DNA from: JBFMFR01 sp040752025
Lineage (GTDB): Bacteria > Chloroflexota > Anaerolineae > Anaerolineales > UBA4823
DNA: 41,221 nt
Assembly: GCA_040752025.1 (NCBI GenBank)
Contig: JBFMFR010000060.1
Coordinates: 1-41,221, forward strand
Direction of reading: 5' to 3'
The first letter of the stretch is position 1; each line of letters begins with the position of its first letter. Below the pieces are notes generated by a model, which was not told the DNA's origin, ran no database searches, and was given only the letters and a program-made list of their open reading frames with translations. A program made the position numbers and the translations under genes. Positions 27,177 through 34,896 of this stretch are shown here, piece after piece.

Positions 27177-27216
27177 CCTGGTCGCCCGGCAGGGCGCCTG
27201 GTCGCCCGGCAGGGCG
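27177..27216. repeat. Perfect 20-bp tandem repeat in intergenic region
   Basis: CCTGGTCGCCCGGCAGGGCG occurs twice in immediate succession (27177-27196 and 27197-27216). Each unit contains a GCCC-GGCA-GGGC hairpin, and a further small palindrome (CATCC..GGATG) follows. It lies in the 157-base gap before the SGNH/DltD-like gene; a TATACT lies just upstream of it. Confidence 0.7.
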
Positions 27217-27270
27217 ACTAGTCATCCCCGGGATGGCTCATGTTTTAAGGAGTATCTTCAAACCTTTGTA

Positions 27271-28404
27271 ATGTTCGCTCGTCTTCAGGAAAATCAACGC
27301 GTCACCGTAAAACTCAACTGGCCTGCTGGCTCCACCCTCATCCGCTCCCTGCTGTTGTTCGTTCTCCTGGCTGCCCTGATCGAAATCACCGCCCGCAGCA
27401 GCCTGGTACAAAAACACATCCCCTTGCAGGCCTACGGCACCAACCATATCCAGTTCGAGTCTCAGCTCAAGAACCTGGACGCTTTCGTAGCCAAGAAAGG
27501 CGCACCAGATTGTTTGATTCTGGGCAATTCTCAGGCCCTGCGCGGCATCGACCCGCAGAAACTGGAACAGGCTTACCAGGAACAGACCGGCCAGACCCTG
27601 CTGTGCTACAACTTCGGCGTGGTGGGCACAGACATCGCCACTACCTTCTACTTCGATCAGATCCTGATCCACAAGTATCATCCCCGCCTGGTGATCGTCG
27701 GCACCAATTTCCTGGATTATACCCAGGGCCGTGAGAACCGCCTGGACCCGCGCTTCGAGGAGAACGATTGGATCCACTATGAGTTGGGCCAGTTCAGCCT
27801 GCAAGGCTGGCTGTTGGAGCATTCCTACGCTTTCCGCCTGCTGAAGCTCTTCAGCTACACCGCCCAGGATGGCCTGCACTTCGACCGCCTTGAGAAGGAA
27901 ATCGCTTCGTGGAACCAACAGCTCACCAAATACGGCTATGGTTACACCCCCGAGATTATGGACCCCTCGGAGAGCATGGCGAAAGGTTCGCTGCGCAAGT
28001 TCCTGAGAGAACTGGGCGATTTCAACCTCTCCCGCCGCAACCTGGATAGCCTGGAGGGCATCATCCGCCTGGGACAGCAGGATGGCGTGCAGGTCGTCGT
28101 GGTCGAGATGCCCTACCACCCCTCCCTGCTCCAGTTGACGAGTGAAAATCGGGACCTGGCCTCCCAGCAAGAGCGGTTGAGCCAGTTCATCGTCGAAGTC
28201 AATACCGCCATCCGTGAGATTGCCGCTCGCAACCACACAGTCTACTGGACCAGCGACCAGGTCGAAGCCCTGCCCGAGGATGGCTGGCTCGATCGTTATC
28301 ATCTCAACACCTTCGGCAGCCCGATTTTCTCCCGCTGGCTGGCGAACCAACTGGCGACCGCCGTAAAAAGCGGCCAGATCGCCAACCCCATCTCCCGGAA
28401 CTGA
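27271..28404 (+). CDS. Membrane-anchored SGNH/DltD-like protein, MBOAT partner
   Basis: The 377-residue protein has a single N-terminal membrane anchor (about residues 23-41) and an extracytoplasmic SGNH-hydrolase-like domain. The nucleophile-type Ser87 sits in ILGNSQALRG, a Gly/Asn block follows in FGVVGTD and IVGTNFLD, and the C-terminal DRYH supplies Asp341 and His344 as the remaining triad residues. Proteins of this kind (DltD, AlgJ/AlgX, PatB) hand over or transfer acyl groups together with an MBOAT protein. The MBOAT gene follows after seven bases. An AAGGAG lies unusually far (about 19 bases) before the ATG, so the start is the least certain part. Confidence 0.75.
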   Translation: MFARLQENQRVTVKLNWPAGSTLIRSLLLFVLLAALIEITARSSLVQKHIPLQAYGTNHIQFESQLKNLDAFVAKKGAPDCLILGNSQALRGIDPQKLEQAYQEQTGQTLLCYNFGVVGTDIATTFYFDQILIHKYHPRLVIVGTNFLDYTQGRENRLDPRFEENDWIHYELGQFSLQGWLLEHSYAFRLLKLFSYTAQDGLHFDRLEKEIASWNQQLTKYGYGYTPEIMDPSESMAKGSLRKFLRELGDFNLSRRNLDSLEGIIRLGQQDGVQVVVVEMPYHPSLLQLTSENRDLASQQERLSQFIVEVNTAIREIAARNHTVYWTSDQVEALPEDGWLDRYHLNTFGSPIFSRWLANQLATAVKSGQIANPISRN

Positions 28405-28411
28405 ACCTGCT

Positions 28412-29812
28412 ATGCCGCTCATCTCGCTCAAGTTCGCCATCTTCGTACTGGCTTCGCTGCTCATCTACTACCTGCTGCCGGGCAAGCTGCAAAACTCATT
28501 CCTGCTGCTGGCTTCATACTATTTCTACGTCAGTTGGTCATGGCAGTTCGCCCTGATCTTACTGGCTCTGACGGTTTTCAACTTCTTCTACGCCCAACAT
28601 TTGCAGCGCTGCCAGACGCACAAGCGCGCCATCCTGTGGCTGGGGGTAGCCGCGAACCTGGCCTTCTTCCTGTTCTTCCTGCTCGGCTCGGGCCTGGGTG
28701 ACTTGATCCGGCGTTTCGGCCTGACGAGCTTTGAGGTTGCCGTCCTGCTGCCGCTGGGCTTTGGCTATCACGTTCTGGAAAGCATCTCCTACCTGGTGGA
28801 TATATCCCTGCGCCTGGGTAAGCCCAGCACGAACTTCATCGATTTCACCCTGTTCCTGGCCTATTTCCCTAAGCTGATCTCGGGCCCCATCGAGCGCGCC
28901 CGCAAGTTCCTGCCCCAGCTCAGCCAGAAACGCGTCGTCGATAACCAGGTGCTGGCCCGCAGCCTGATGTTGATCGTGATCGGCCTGCTGCGCTCTACCG
29001 TGTTGGCTGGCATGATCACCGTGCTGGTGCCAGCCTCAGTCATCCAAGACCCCCTGGAACACACCGGTTTTCAACTCATGATGGGTCTGTTGGGGTTTGC
29101 TTTCTACCTCTACAACCAATTCGCCGGTTATACCGACCTGGTGCGTGGCGTCAGCGGCCTGTTCGGCATCGAGCTGACTCGCAATTTTGCACAGCCCATC
29201 TTCTCGAAGGACTTTTCCGACTTCTGGCAGCGCTGGCACATCAGCCTGTCGCAGTGGCTGCGCGATTACATCTACATGCCCTTGAGCCGGGCTCTGCTGC
29301 GCCGCAACCCCACTCGTTCGAACAAAGCCAACCTGATCCTGCCGCCGCTGGCCACCATGTTCGCCAGTGGCCTGTGGCACGGCGGCAGCCCGAACCTGCT
29401 CGCCTGGGGCATACTCAACGGCCTGTACGTGGTCATCGAGAACTTCATCAACCTGTTCCGGCACAGCGCTCCAAACGCCAAACGTCCTCTCTGGCGCGCC
29501 GTGCTGGGCGGCCTGGTCCTGCTGGGGCTGGCTTTGTTTGCTGCCATCCCATTCAAGCTCACCCTGGGACACAGCCGCATCCTGTTGGGCCAGATGCTCT
29601 TCGCCTGGGGCTGGCAAATGCCCGACCTGCTCGTGCTGGCGGTGATGCTCGCCTCAGTGGTATTGGACTGGCTGCAGTTCCGGCGCAACGATGAATTTGT
29701 CTTCCTGGGCTGGCCGCGCAGCCTGCAGGCGCTCGCTGCCGTGCTGGCGGTGTTTGCCGTGGTGATCGTCTACCAGTTGCAGAATGCACCCGCCACCTTC
29801 GTTTACCCGTAG
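28412..29812 (+). CDS. MBOAT-family membrane O-acyltransferase (DltB/AlgI-like)
   Basis: The 466-residue polytopic membrane protein shows the DltB/AlgI pattern: SYYFYVSWSW near 35-44, FPKLISGPIERARKFLPQL (152-170), FSDFWQRWHISLSQWLRDY (268-286, His276) and the invariant His323 in GLWHGGSPNLLAWG. Such proteins pass an acyl group from a cytoplasmic donor through the membrane to an extracytoplasmic acceptor. The carrier protein and ligase genes follow directly and the SGNH partner precedes it, so the donor is probably an acyl-carrier thioester. Length is usual for the family. Confidence 0.9.
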   Translation: MPLISLKFAIFVLASLLIYYLLPGKLQNSFLLLASYYFYVSWSWQFALILLALTVFNFFYAQHLQRCQTHKRAILWLGVAANLAFFLFFLLGSGLGDLIRRFGLTSFEVAVLLPLGFGYHVLESISYLVDISLRLGKPSTNFIDFTLFLAYFPKLISGPIERARKFLPQLSQKRVVDNQVLARSLMLIVIGLLRSTVLAGMITVLVPASVIQDPLEHTGFQLMMGLLGFAFYLYNQFAGYTDLVRGVSGLFGIELTRNFAQPIFSKDFSDFWQRWHISLSQWLRDYIYMPLSRALLRRNPTRSNKANLILPPLATMFASGLWHGGSPNLLAWGILNGLYVVIENFINLFRHSAPNAKRPLWRAVLGGLVLLGLALFAAIPFKLTLGHSRILLGQMLFAWGWQMPDLLVLAVMLASVVLDWLQFRRNDEFVFLGWPRSLQALAAVLAVFAVVIVYQLQNAPATFVYP

Positions 29813-29847
29813 CACAAACCTTGCTTTGTTTATGATGAGGAGAAATT

Positions 29848-30108
29848 ATGGAACGCAGTGAAATTATGTCCAAGGTTCGAGAATTCACGCTGCGCGAATT
29901 GCTCAAGAACCCCGATTACGATTTGAAAGAAGACGAGCCCCTGTTTTCGAGCGGCACGATCGACTCGTTCGCTATGGCGCAGGTGGGCGTCTTCGTTGAG
30001 ACGGAGTTCGGCCTGTACATCCCCGACCCCGAGTTGACCGTAGAGAACATGGATACCATCGGCCAGATTACAGAGCGTATCTTTCTTGGCTTACAGGAGT
30101 TATCATAG
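29848..30108 (+). CDS. Acyl carrier protein (DltC-like)
   Basis: The 86-residue protein has the carrier-protein phosphopantetheine site at Ser40 in LFSSGTIDSFAM. The following VGVFVETEFGLYIPDPELTVENMDTIGQI matches the helix II-III region of DltC-type carriers (acidic, ending in a D/N-x-x-TI.KI-like segment). GAGGAG lies upstream of the ATG. It sits between the MBOAT and ligase genes, as DltC sits in dlt operons. It should be activated by a phosphopantetheinyl transferase encoded elsewhere and loaded by the ligase at 30167. Confidence 0.85.
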   Translation: MERSEIMSKVREFTLRELLKNPDYDLKEDEPLFSSGTIDSFAMAQVGVFVETEFGLYIPDPELTVENMDTIGQITERIFLGLQELS

Positions 30109-30110
30109 AA

Positions 30111-30133
30111 GGGGCAGGTCTGAGACCTGCCCC
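30111..30133. repeat. Perfect 10-bp stem hairpin between carrier and ligase genes
   Basis: GGGGCAGGTC (30111-30120) and GACCTGCCCC (30124-30133) form a perfect stem with loop TGA. It resembles the GGGGCG-type palindromes at 39186-39230 and 40511-40529. It may tune expression of the ligase relative to the carrier. Confidence 0.6.
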
Positions 30134-30166
30134 TACCGTCCAAACTTGTGCCGCAAAGGATTGCCC

Positions 30167-31915
30167 ATGGAAACACCTTTTATTACCCCCGTAGAGATCC
30201 TGCAGCAGCGCGCCCAGGCCACGCCCGACAAGCTGGCTTTTGCGCTCCTGGATCAGGGTGAAACCGAAACCGAGCGGGTCACTTACGCCGAGTTGGATCG
30301 CAGCGCCAGGCAGATTGCCGCTTACTTGCAAGCCATCAGCCAGCCGGGGGAACGCGCCATGTTGATCTTCCCTCCAGGGTTGGATTTCGTGCGCGCCCTG
30401 TACGGCTGCCTGTACGCTGGTGTGGTGCCCATCCCCACCAACCCCCCCGGCCTGGCGCGCTCAGCCGGGCGGCTTTACGCCATCGTCAAAGATTCCCAGG
30501 CCTCGCTGGTGATGACCACCCCCGAGCTGCACATGCTTTTCCAGGCTTACATTGGTACGTACCCAGACTTGCAGGAAATCCGCTGGCTGGATAGCGCCAC
30601 CCTGCAAGCCAACCTCGACCCGCAGGCGCCCTGGCAGCCGCCCGATCTCAGTCCAGAGCGTTTAGCGTTCATCCAATACACCTCTGGCTCGACCAACACG
30701 CCTAAGGGTGTGATGATCAGCTACCGCAACCTGTCTTACAACCGCTACGTCATTGGCGAAGTGCGCAAGCACGAGATGGCCTCTTCGGAACAGGCCGTGA
30801 TCATGAATTGGGTGCCGCTCTTCCACGACATGGGTCTGATCGCTGGCATCTTCCAGTCTGTTTACGATGGCACTCCCAGCATCCTGATAAACCCGATTGC
30901 CTTCATGCAGAAACCGGCGCGCTGGCTGCAGGCCATTTCGCAGTATCGCGCCACCGCCAGCGGCGGTCCGAACTTCGCCTACGAGCTGTGCATCCTCAAA
31001 GTCACCCCGCAGGAGTGCGAAGGCCTGGACCTGTCCTCCTGGAAAGTGGCTTATAACAGCGCCGAGCCGGTGCGGGCCGCCACCCAGGATCGCTTTTCCG
31101 AGAAATTTGCCCCGTATGGCTTCCAACCCGAGGCTTTCTATCCCTGCTACGGCCTGGCCGAGGCCACCCTGCTGGTTTCGGCTTACGGCGAGGCCCAACG
31201 GACGGTCACCCTCAGCGTCGACCGCGCTGCCCTGGAGCAAGGCAAGATCGTCGCCTGCGAACCTTCGAGCGAGGATCACCAGGAGTTGGTGAGCTGCGGC
31301 CCGCCGCTGCTGGGGCTGAAAGTCGCCATCGTTGACCCGGCAACCTGCGAGCGCTGCGCCCCGGACGATATCGGTGAAATCTGGGTGCAAGGCGAGAACA
31401 TCGGCGAAGGCTACTGGAACAACCCACAAGACACGGCAGAAACCTTCCAGGCCCATATCCACCCCACTGGCGAAGGCCCCTTCCTGCGCACCGGCGACCT
31501 GGGTTTTATGTACGAAGGCAATTTGTACGTGACTGGTCGTCAGAAAGACCTGATCATCGTGCGCGGGCGCAACTACTACCCGCAGGATGTTGAACTCACC
31601 GTGCAAAACAGCCATCCTGCCATGCGTCCCGGCAGCGGGGCTGTGTTTGCCGTCGAGACCAGTAACATGGAGCGGCTGGTGGTGGTGCAGGAAGTTCGCC
31701 ACCGCCACAACGGCGACCAGGGCTGGGAGGAAGTCATCAAGAAAATCCGCCACGATATCGCTCGCGAGCACGGCATCCGCGCCCACAGCGTGCTGCTGAT
31801 CGGTAAGGGCGATATCTCCAAGACCTCCAGCGGCAAGATCATGCGCGCCGAATGCCGCCAGCGCTTCCTGGAGAGCGACTACGACATCGTCGCCGACTGG
31901 CGCGCCCCGGGCTAA
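30167..31915 (+). CDS. Fatty-acyl-AMP ligase (FAAL)
   Basis: The start is ATG 30167, with AAAGGA six bases upstream; in-frame codons before it cover the intergenic hairpin. The 582-residue product is an ANL-superfamily adenylating enzyme: YTSGSTNTPKG at 171-181, then NWVPLFHDMGLIAG, YNSAEPVR, YGLAEATL, TGDLGFMYEGNLYVTGR and a C-terminal KTSSGKIMR with the catalytic Lys. WxPLFHDMGLIxG and the xxAEPVR motif are typical of FAALs, which turn fatty acids into acyl-AMP and load carrier proteins rather than CoA. The carrier partner is most likely the product of 29848-30108. In a dlt operon this place would be held by the D-alanine ligase DltA. Confidence 0.9.
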   Translation: METPFITPVEILQQRAQATPDKLAFALLDQGETETERVTYAELDRSARQIAAYLQAISQPGERAMLIFPPGLDFVRALYGCLYAGVVPIPTNPPGLARSAGRLYAIVKDSQASLVMTTPELHMLFQAYIGTYPDLQEIRWLDSATLQANLDPQAPWQPPDLSPERLAFIQYTSGSTNTPKGVMISYRNLSYNRYVIGEVRKHEMASSEQAVIMNWVPLFHDMGLIAGIFQSVYDGTPSILINPIAFMQKPARWLQAISQYRATASGGPNFAYELCILKVTPQECEGLDLSSWKVAYNSAEPVRAATQDRFSEKFAPYGFQPEAFYPCYGLAEATLLVSAYGEAQRTVTLSVDRAALEQGKIVACEPSSEDHQELVSCGPPLLGLKVAIVDPATCERCAPDDIGEIWVQGENIGEGYWNNPQDTAETFQAHIHPTGEGPFLRTGDLGFMYEGNLYVTGRQKDLIIVRGRNYYPQDVELTVQNSHPAMRPGSGAVFAVETSNMERLVVVQEVRHRHNGDQGWEEVIKKIRHDIAREHGIRAHSVLLIGKGDISKTSSGKIMRAECRQRFLESDYDIVADWRAPG

Positions 31916-31962
31916 CCCGCAGTGTGCAGGCTGGCTGAAGGCATACCAGTCGAGCGCGCCCC

Positions 31963-34080
31963 GTGAACACCATCAGCGCCCCATCTCGTAAAAACCGCCT
32001 GGGACGCACAGCCGCCCTGTTGGCAGTGCTGGCCCTGGCGGCTTTTTTGCACCTCTACCGCCTGGAGCAAGAAGGCTTCGGCAACCTGTATTACGCCGCG
32101 GCGGTGCGCTCGATGCTGGGCAGCGCTCATAATTTCTTCTTCGCCTCTTTCGATCCAGCCGGCTTCGTCACGGTGGACAAACCGCCGCTGGGCCTGTGGG
32201 TGCAGGCTGCCAGCGCATTTGTTTTCGGCTTCCAGGGTTGGAGCCTGCTGCTCCCCCAGGCCCTGGCTGGCATCGCCAGCGTGGGCTTGCTGTACTGGCT
32301 GGTGGAGCGGACTTTCGGCTGGCAGGCCGGGCTGCTCGCCGCCCTCGTGCTGGCGCTCACCCCGGTGAGCGTCGCTGCCAACCGCAACAACACCATGGAC
32401 AGCCTGCTGGTGCTGACCTCGCTGCTGGCCGCCTGGGCCGCCAGCCTGGCAGCCGAGCGCGGCCGCCTGCGCTGGCTGTTGGTCTGCGCCCTGCTGCTCG
32501 GCACCGGTTTCAACATCAAGATGCTGCAAGCCTTCCTGGTGCTGCCCGCTTGCCTGCTAATCTACTGTTTAGCGCCGCTGCCCCGGTGGAAACGCCTGCT
32601 GCATCTGGGCCTGGCGCTCCTGGTGTTGGGCGTGGTCTCGCTCACCTGGGTGTTGACCGTCGACGCCACGCCGTCCGAGCAGCGCCCCTTCATCGGCAGC
32701 AGCCATAACAACAGCGTGCTCGAGCTGGTGATCGGGCATAACGGGGCGGCGCGCCTGGGAGAAATGCTGCCCTTTTTGAATAAGCCCCAACAGCCGCCGC
32801 CTGGCAGGCAGAGGGTATCCATCCCGCCGTACGGGTCGCCATCTGGCCCAGTGCCCGGCGCCGCGCCCGCACCGTTCAGCGGCGAAACCGGCCAGCCGGG
32901 GGCGCTGCGCCTGTTCAACCCGCAGCTTGCCGGGCAGGCCAGTTGGCTGTTGCCGCTGGCCTTGTTGGCTCTGCTGGTAGCCGCCCGTCAGCCCCAGGCG
33001 CGCCAACCCGCCTGGAAAATCGCCCTGCTGCTGTGGAGCGCCTGGCTGCTGCCGCAGGTGGTCTTCTTCAGCTACGCCGGCCTGTTCCATCGCTATTACC
33101 TGGAGATGCTCTCCCCGGCCATCGCCGCCCTATCAGGCGCGGGGCTGGCCAGCCTGTGGCGCGATTACCGGCGGGCGCTGTTCCACGTTCCCGAAGATGA
33201 GAACGTAGAAAGCGCCACAGCCAGGAGGAATCTCTTGGGCGCCTGGGGGCTGCCGCTGGCCCTGCTTGGCAGCGCCGCTGTGGCCATCTACATCTTGCAA
33301 TCTTTGCAAAAGACGCCTTTGCAAGGACCGCCTCTCCCGGCCTGGGTGACCTGGATGATACCACTGGTCCTGGCGCTGAGCCTCTCGAGTGTGACCGGTT
33401 TAGTGGTTTTGCTTGTGCTGCGCGAGGCGCTGCGCGCCGCCCCGGGCCTGCCAGCCCGGCAGAATGGGATGCGGTTGGCCAGAACGCTCGCCTGCCTGGG
33501 CCTCTTAGGGCTGCTGGCAGCCCCAGCCGCCTGGTCATTCACACCGCTCCTGTACGGCGGCGATAGCGGCCTGCCTTATGCTGGGCCAGAGCTGGCCCGG
33601 CGAGGGCCGCCAGCCAACCCTGTACAGCCCACACCCCTGGTGCACTTCCTGCTCGCCGAGCACCACCAGGAGACATTCATCCTGGGCGTGATCAACGCCC
33701 GCACGGCCGCGCCGGTGATCCTGGCGACCGGTGAAGCGGTGATGGCTATGGGCGGTTTCTCTGGTGGGGACCACATCTTGAGCCTGCCCGATTTACAGGC
33801 CATGCTCGCCGCCAGGCAGGTGCGCTTTTTCCTGCTGCCCGGCCTGGCGCCCCCCAGCGCACCGGTCCCCCAGCAGCAGCCTTTGCCGCCCAACCAACCG
33901 CAGCCCGTGCCTCTGGCCCCACCGGAGCAGGCCGAACTGGTGCGTTGGATCCAGGCAACCTGTCATATCGTGCCCGAACCGGTCTGGAATCTCATCCCCG
34001 GCAAGGGTTGGCCTCCTCAGCCGGGCATCCTGCCTGGCCTGGATGGGCCTCACCAGTTATGGGATTGCGCTCGCCGGTAA
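31963..34080 (+). CDS. PMT/ArnT-like polytopic glycosyltransferase
   Basis: The start is GTG 31963. The 705-residue membrane protein has about a dozen hydrophobic segments and the N-terminal loop pattern of this GT-C class: LHLYRLEQEGFGNLYYAAAVRSML, then FFFASFDPAGFVTVDKPPLGLWVQ. A proline-rich extracytoplasmic loop lies near 265-305 and a soluble C-terminal domain follows the last helix. Such enzymes use polyprenyl-phosphate sugars to glycosylate proteins or lipids outside the membrane. The gene follows the ligase by 47 bases and may belong to the same envelope-modification unit. Its last 24 bases overlap the end of the convergent rRNA methyltransferase gene. Confidence 0.8.
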   Translation: MNTISAPSRKNRLGRTAALLAVLALAAFLHLYRLEQEGFGNLYYAAAVRSMLGSAHNFFFASFDPAGFVTVDKPPLGLWVQAASAFVFGFQGWSLLLPQALAGIASVGLLYWLVERTFGWQAGLLAALVLALTPVSVAANRNNTMDSLLVLTSLLAAWAASLAAERGRLRWLLVCALLLGTGFNIKMLQAFLVLPACLLIYCLAPLPRWKRLLHLGLALLVLGVVSLTWVLTVDATPSEQRPFIGSSHNNSVLELVIGHNGAARLGEMLPFLNKPQQPPPGRQRVSIPPYGSPSGPVPGAAPAPFSGETGQPGALRLFNPQLAGQASWLLPLALLALLVAARQPQARQPAWKIALLLWSAWLLPQVVFFSYAGLFHRYYLEMLSPAIAALSGAGLASLWRDYRRALFHVPEDENVESATARRNLLGAWGLPLALLGSAAVAIYILQSLQKTPLQGPPLPAWVTWMIPLVLALSLSSVTGLVVLLVLREALRAAPGLPARQNGMRLARTLACLGLLGLLAAPAAWSFTPLLYGGDSGLPYAGPELARRGPPANPVQPTPLVHFLLAEHHQETFILGVINARTAAPVILATGEAVMAMGGFSGGDHILSLPDLQAMLAARQVRFFLLPGLAPPSAPVPQQQPLPPNQPQPVPLAPPEQAELVRWIQATCHIVPEPVWNLIPGKGWPPQPGILPGLDGPHQLWDCARR

Positions 34081-34872
34081 TTCTCTCTCAAGCATGGCGT
34101 ACAACATAACCCCCGCGGCGATCGCCAGGTTCAAAGAAGTGGCGCGCCCGCGCATCGGCAAGCGCAGCAGGCAGTCGCAGACCACCGCCTGCTCCTCGCT
34201 CAGCCCCTGGCGCTCGCTGCCCATCAGCAAAATGCACGGGCGCTCGTAGCGCTCGATGTCACGGTAATCCATGGCGGCGTGCGCGGAAGTGCCGTAAATG
34301 TGATAGCCATTACGCCGCGCCCAATCCACGAACTCGGCGAAGGTGGCGCTGGCCGGCGGGTACCAGAACAAAGTCCCCATGCTGGCGCGCACCGCGCTGG
34401 GGTGGTAAAGGTCGAGCTGGCTGTCCAACACAATCAGGCCGCTGGCGCCCACCGCATCGATGCTGCGCAGGATCGTCCCCAGGTTGCCAGGATCCTGTGG
34501 GGCAACCAGCGCTACCCCCCAGGGAAAATTACGCCCATCCAGGTTATGCAGCGGTCGCGCCACCTGGCGCGCCACCGCCAGGATGCCCTGGGGATTATCC
34601 TTGTCGGCCAACGAGTTAAAAACCTGCGCGCTGGTGGCATAGCAGGCCACCCCGCCCTGGCCAGCTGTTTCGATCAATTCTTGCGCAAAAGCGCTATCTA
34701 ATAATTCGGGGGCGTAGTAAATCGCCTCCAGAGGCGCGCCCGCTTCCAACGCCTCGCCCACGTGGCGGATGCCTTCTACCAGGAAAAGCTGCGTTTCCTG
34801 GCGCGCTTTGCGCTGACGCAAGGCGCGCGCCTGCTTGACCCGGGCGTTGTTGCGGCTAGAAATTAATTCCAT
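34057..34872 (-). CDS. TrmH/SpoU-family RNA 2'-O-methyltransferase
   Basis: The 271-residue protein shows the SPOUT motifs: DPGNLGTILRSIDAVGASG (motif 1), ILLMGSERQGLS (motif 2) and LRLPMRGRATSLNLAIAAGVMLYA (motif 3), which form the knotted SAM site. An N-terminal substrate-binding part (SRNNARVKQARALRQRKARQETQLFLVEGIRHVGEAL) is typical of 23S rRNA 2'-O-methyltransferases. The exact nucleotide cannot be told. The gene converges with the glycosyltransferase gene and overlaps its end by 24 bases. Confidence 0.9.
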   Translation of the reverse strand: MELISSRNNARVKQARALRQRKARQETQLFLVEGIRHVGEALEAGAPLEAIYYAPELLDSAFAQELIETAGQGGVACYATSAQVFNSLADKDNPQGILAVARQVARPLHNLDGRNFPWGVALVAPQDPGNLGTILRSIDAVGASGLIVLDSQLDLYHPSAVRASMGTLFWYPPASATFAEFVDWARRNGYHIYGTSAHAAMDYRDIERYERPCILLMGSERQGLSEEQAVVCDCLLRLPMRGRATSLNLAIAAGVMLYAMLERELPASAIP

Positions 34873-34896
34873 AAGGGACTGGTTTCGGCGGGTGGA

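Noticed and set aside
27238..28464. 408-codon minus-strand frame opposite the SGNH/DltD-like gene
   Set aside because: It is a shadow of the coding strand: no known motifs, while the + strand frame has the SGNH triad and operon context.
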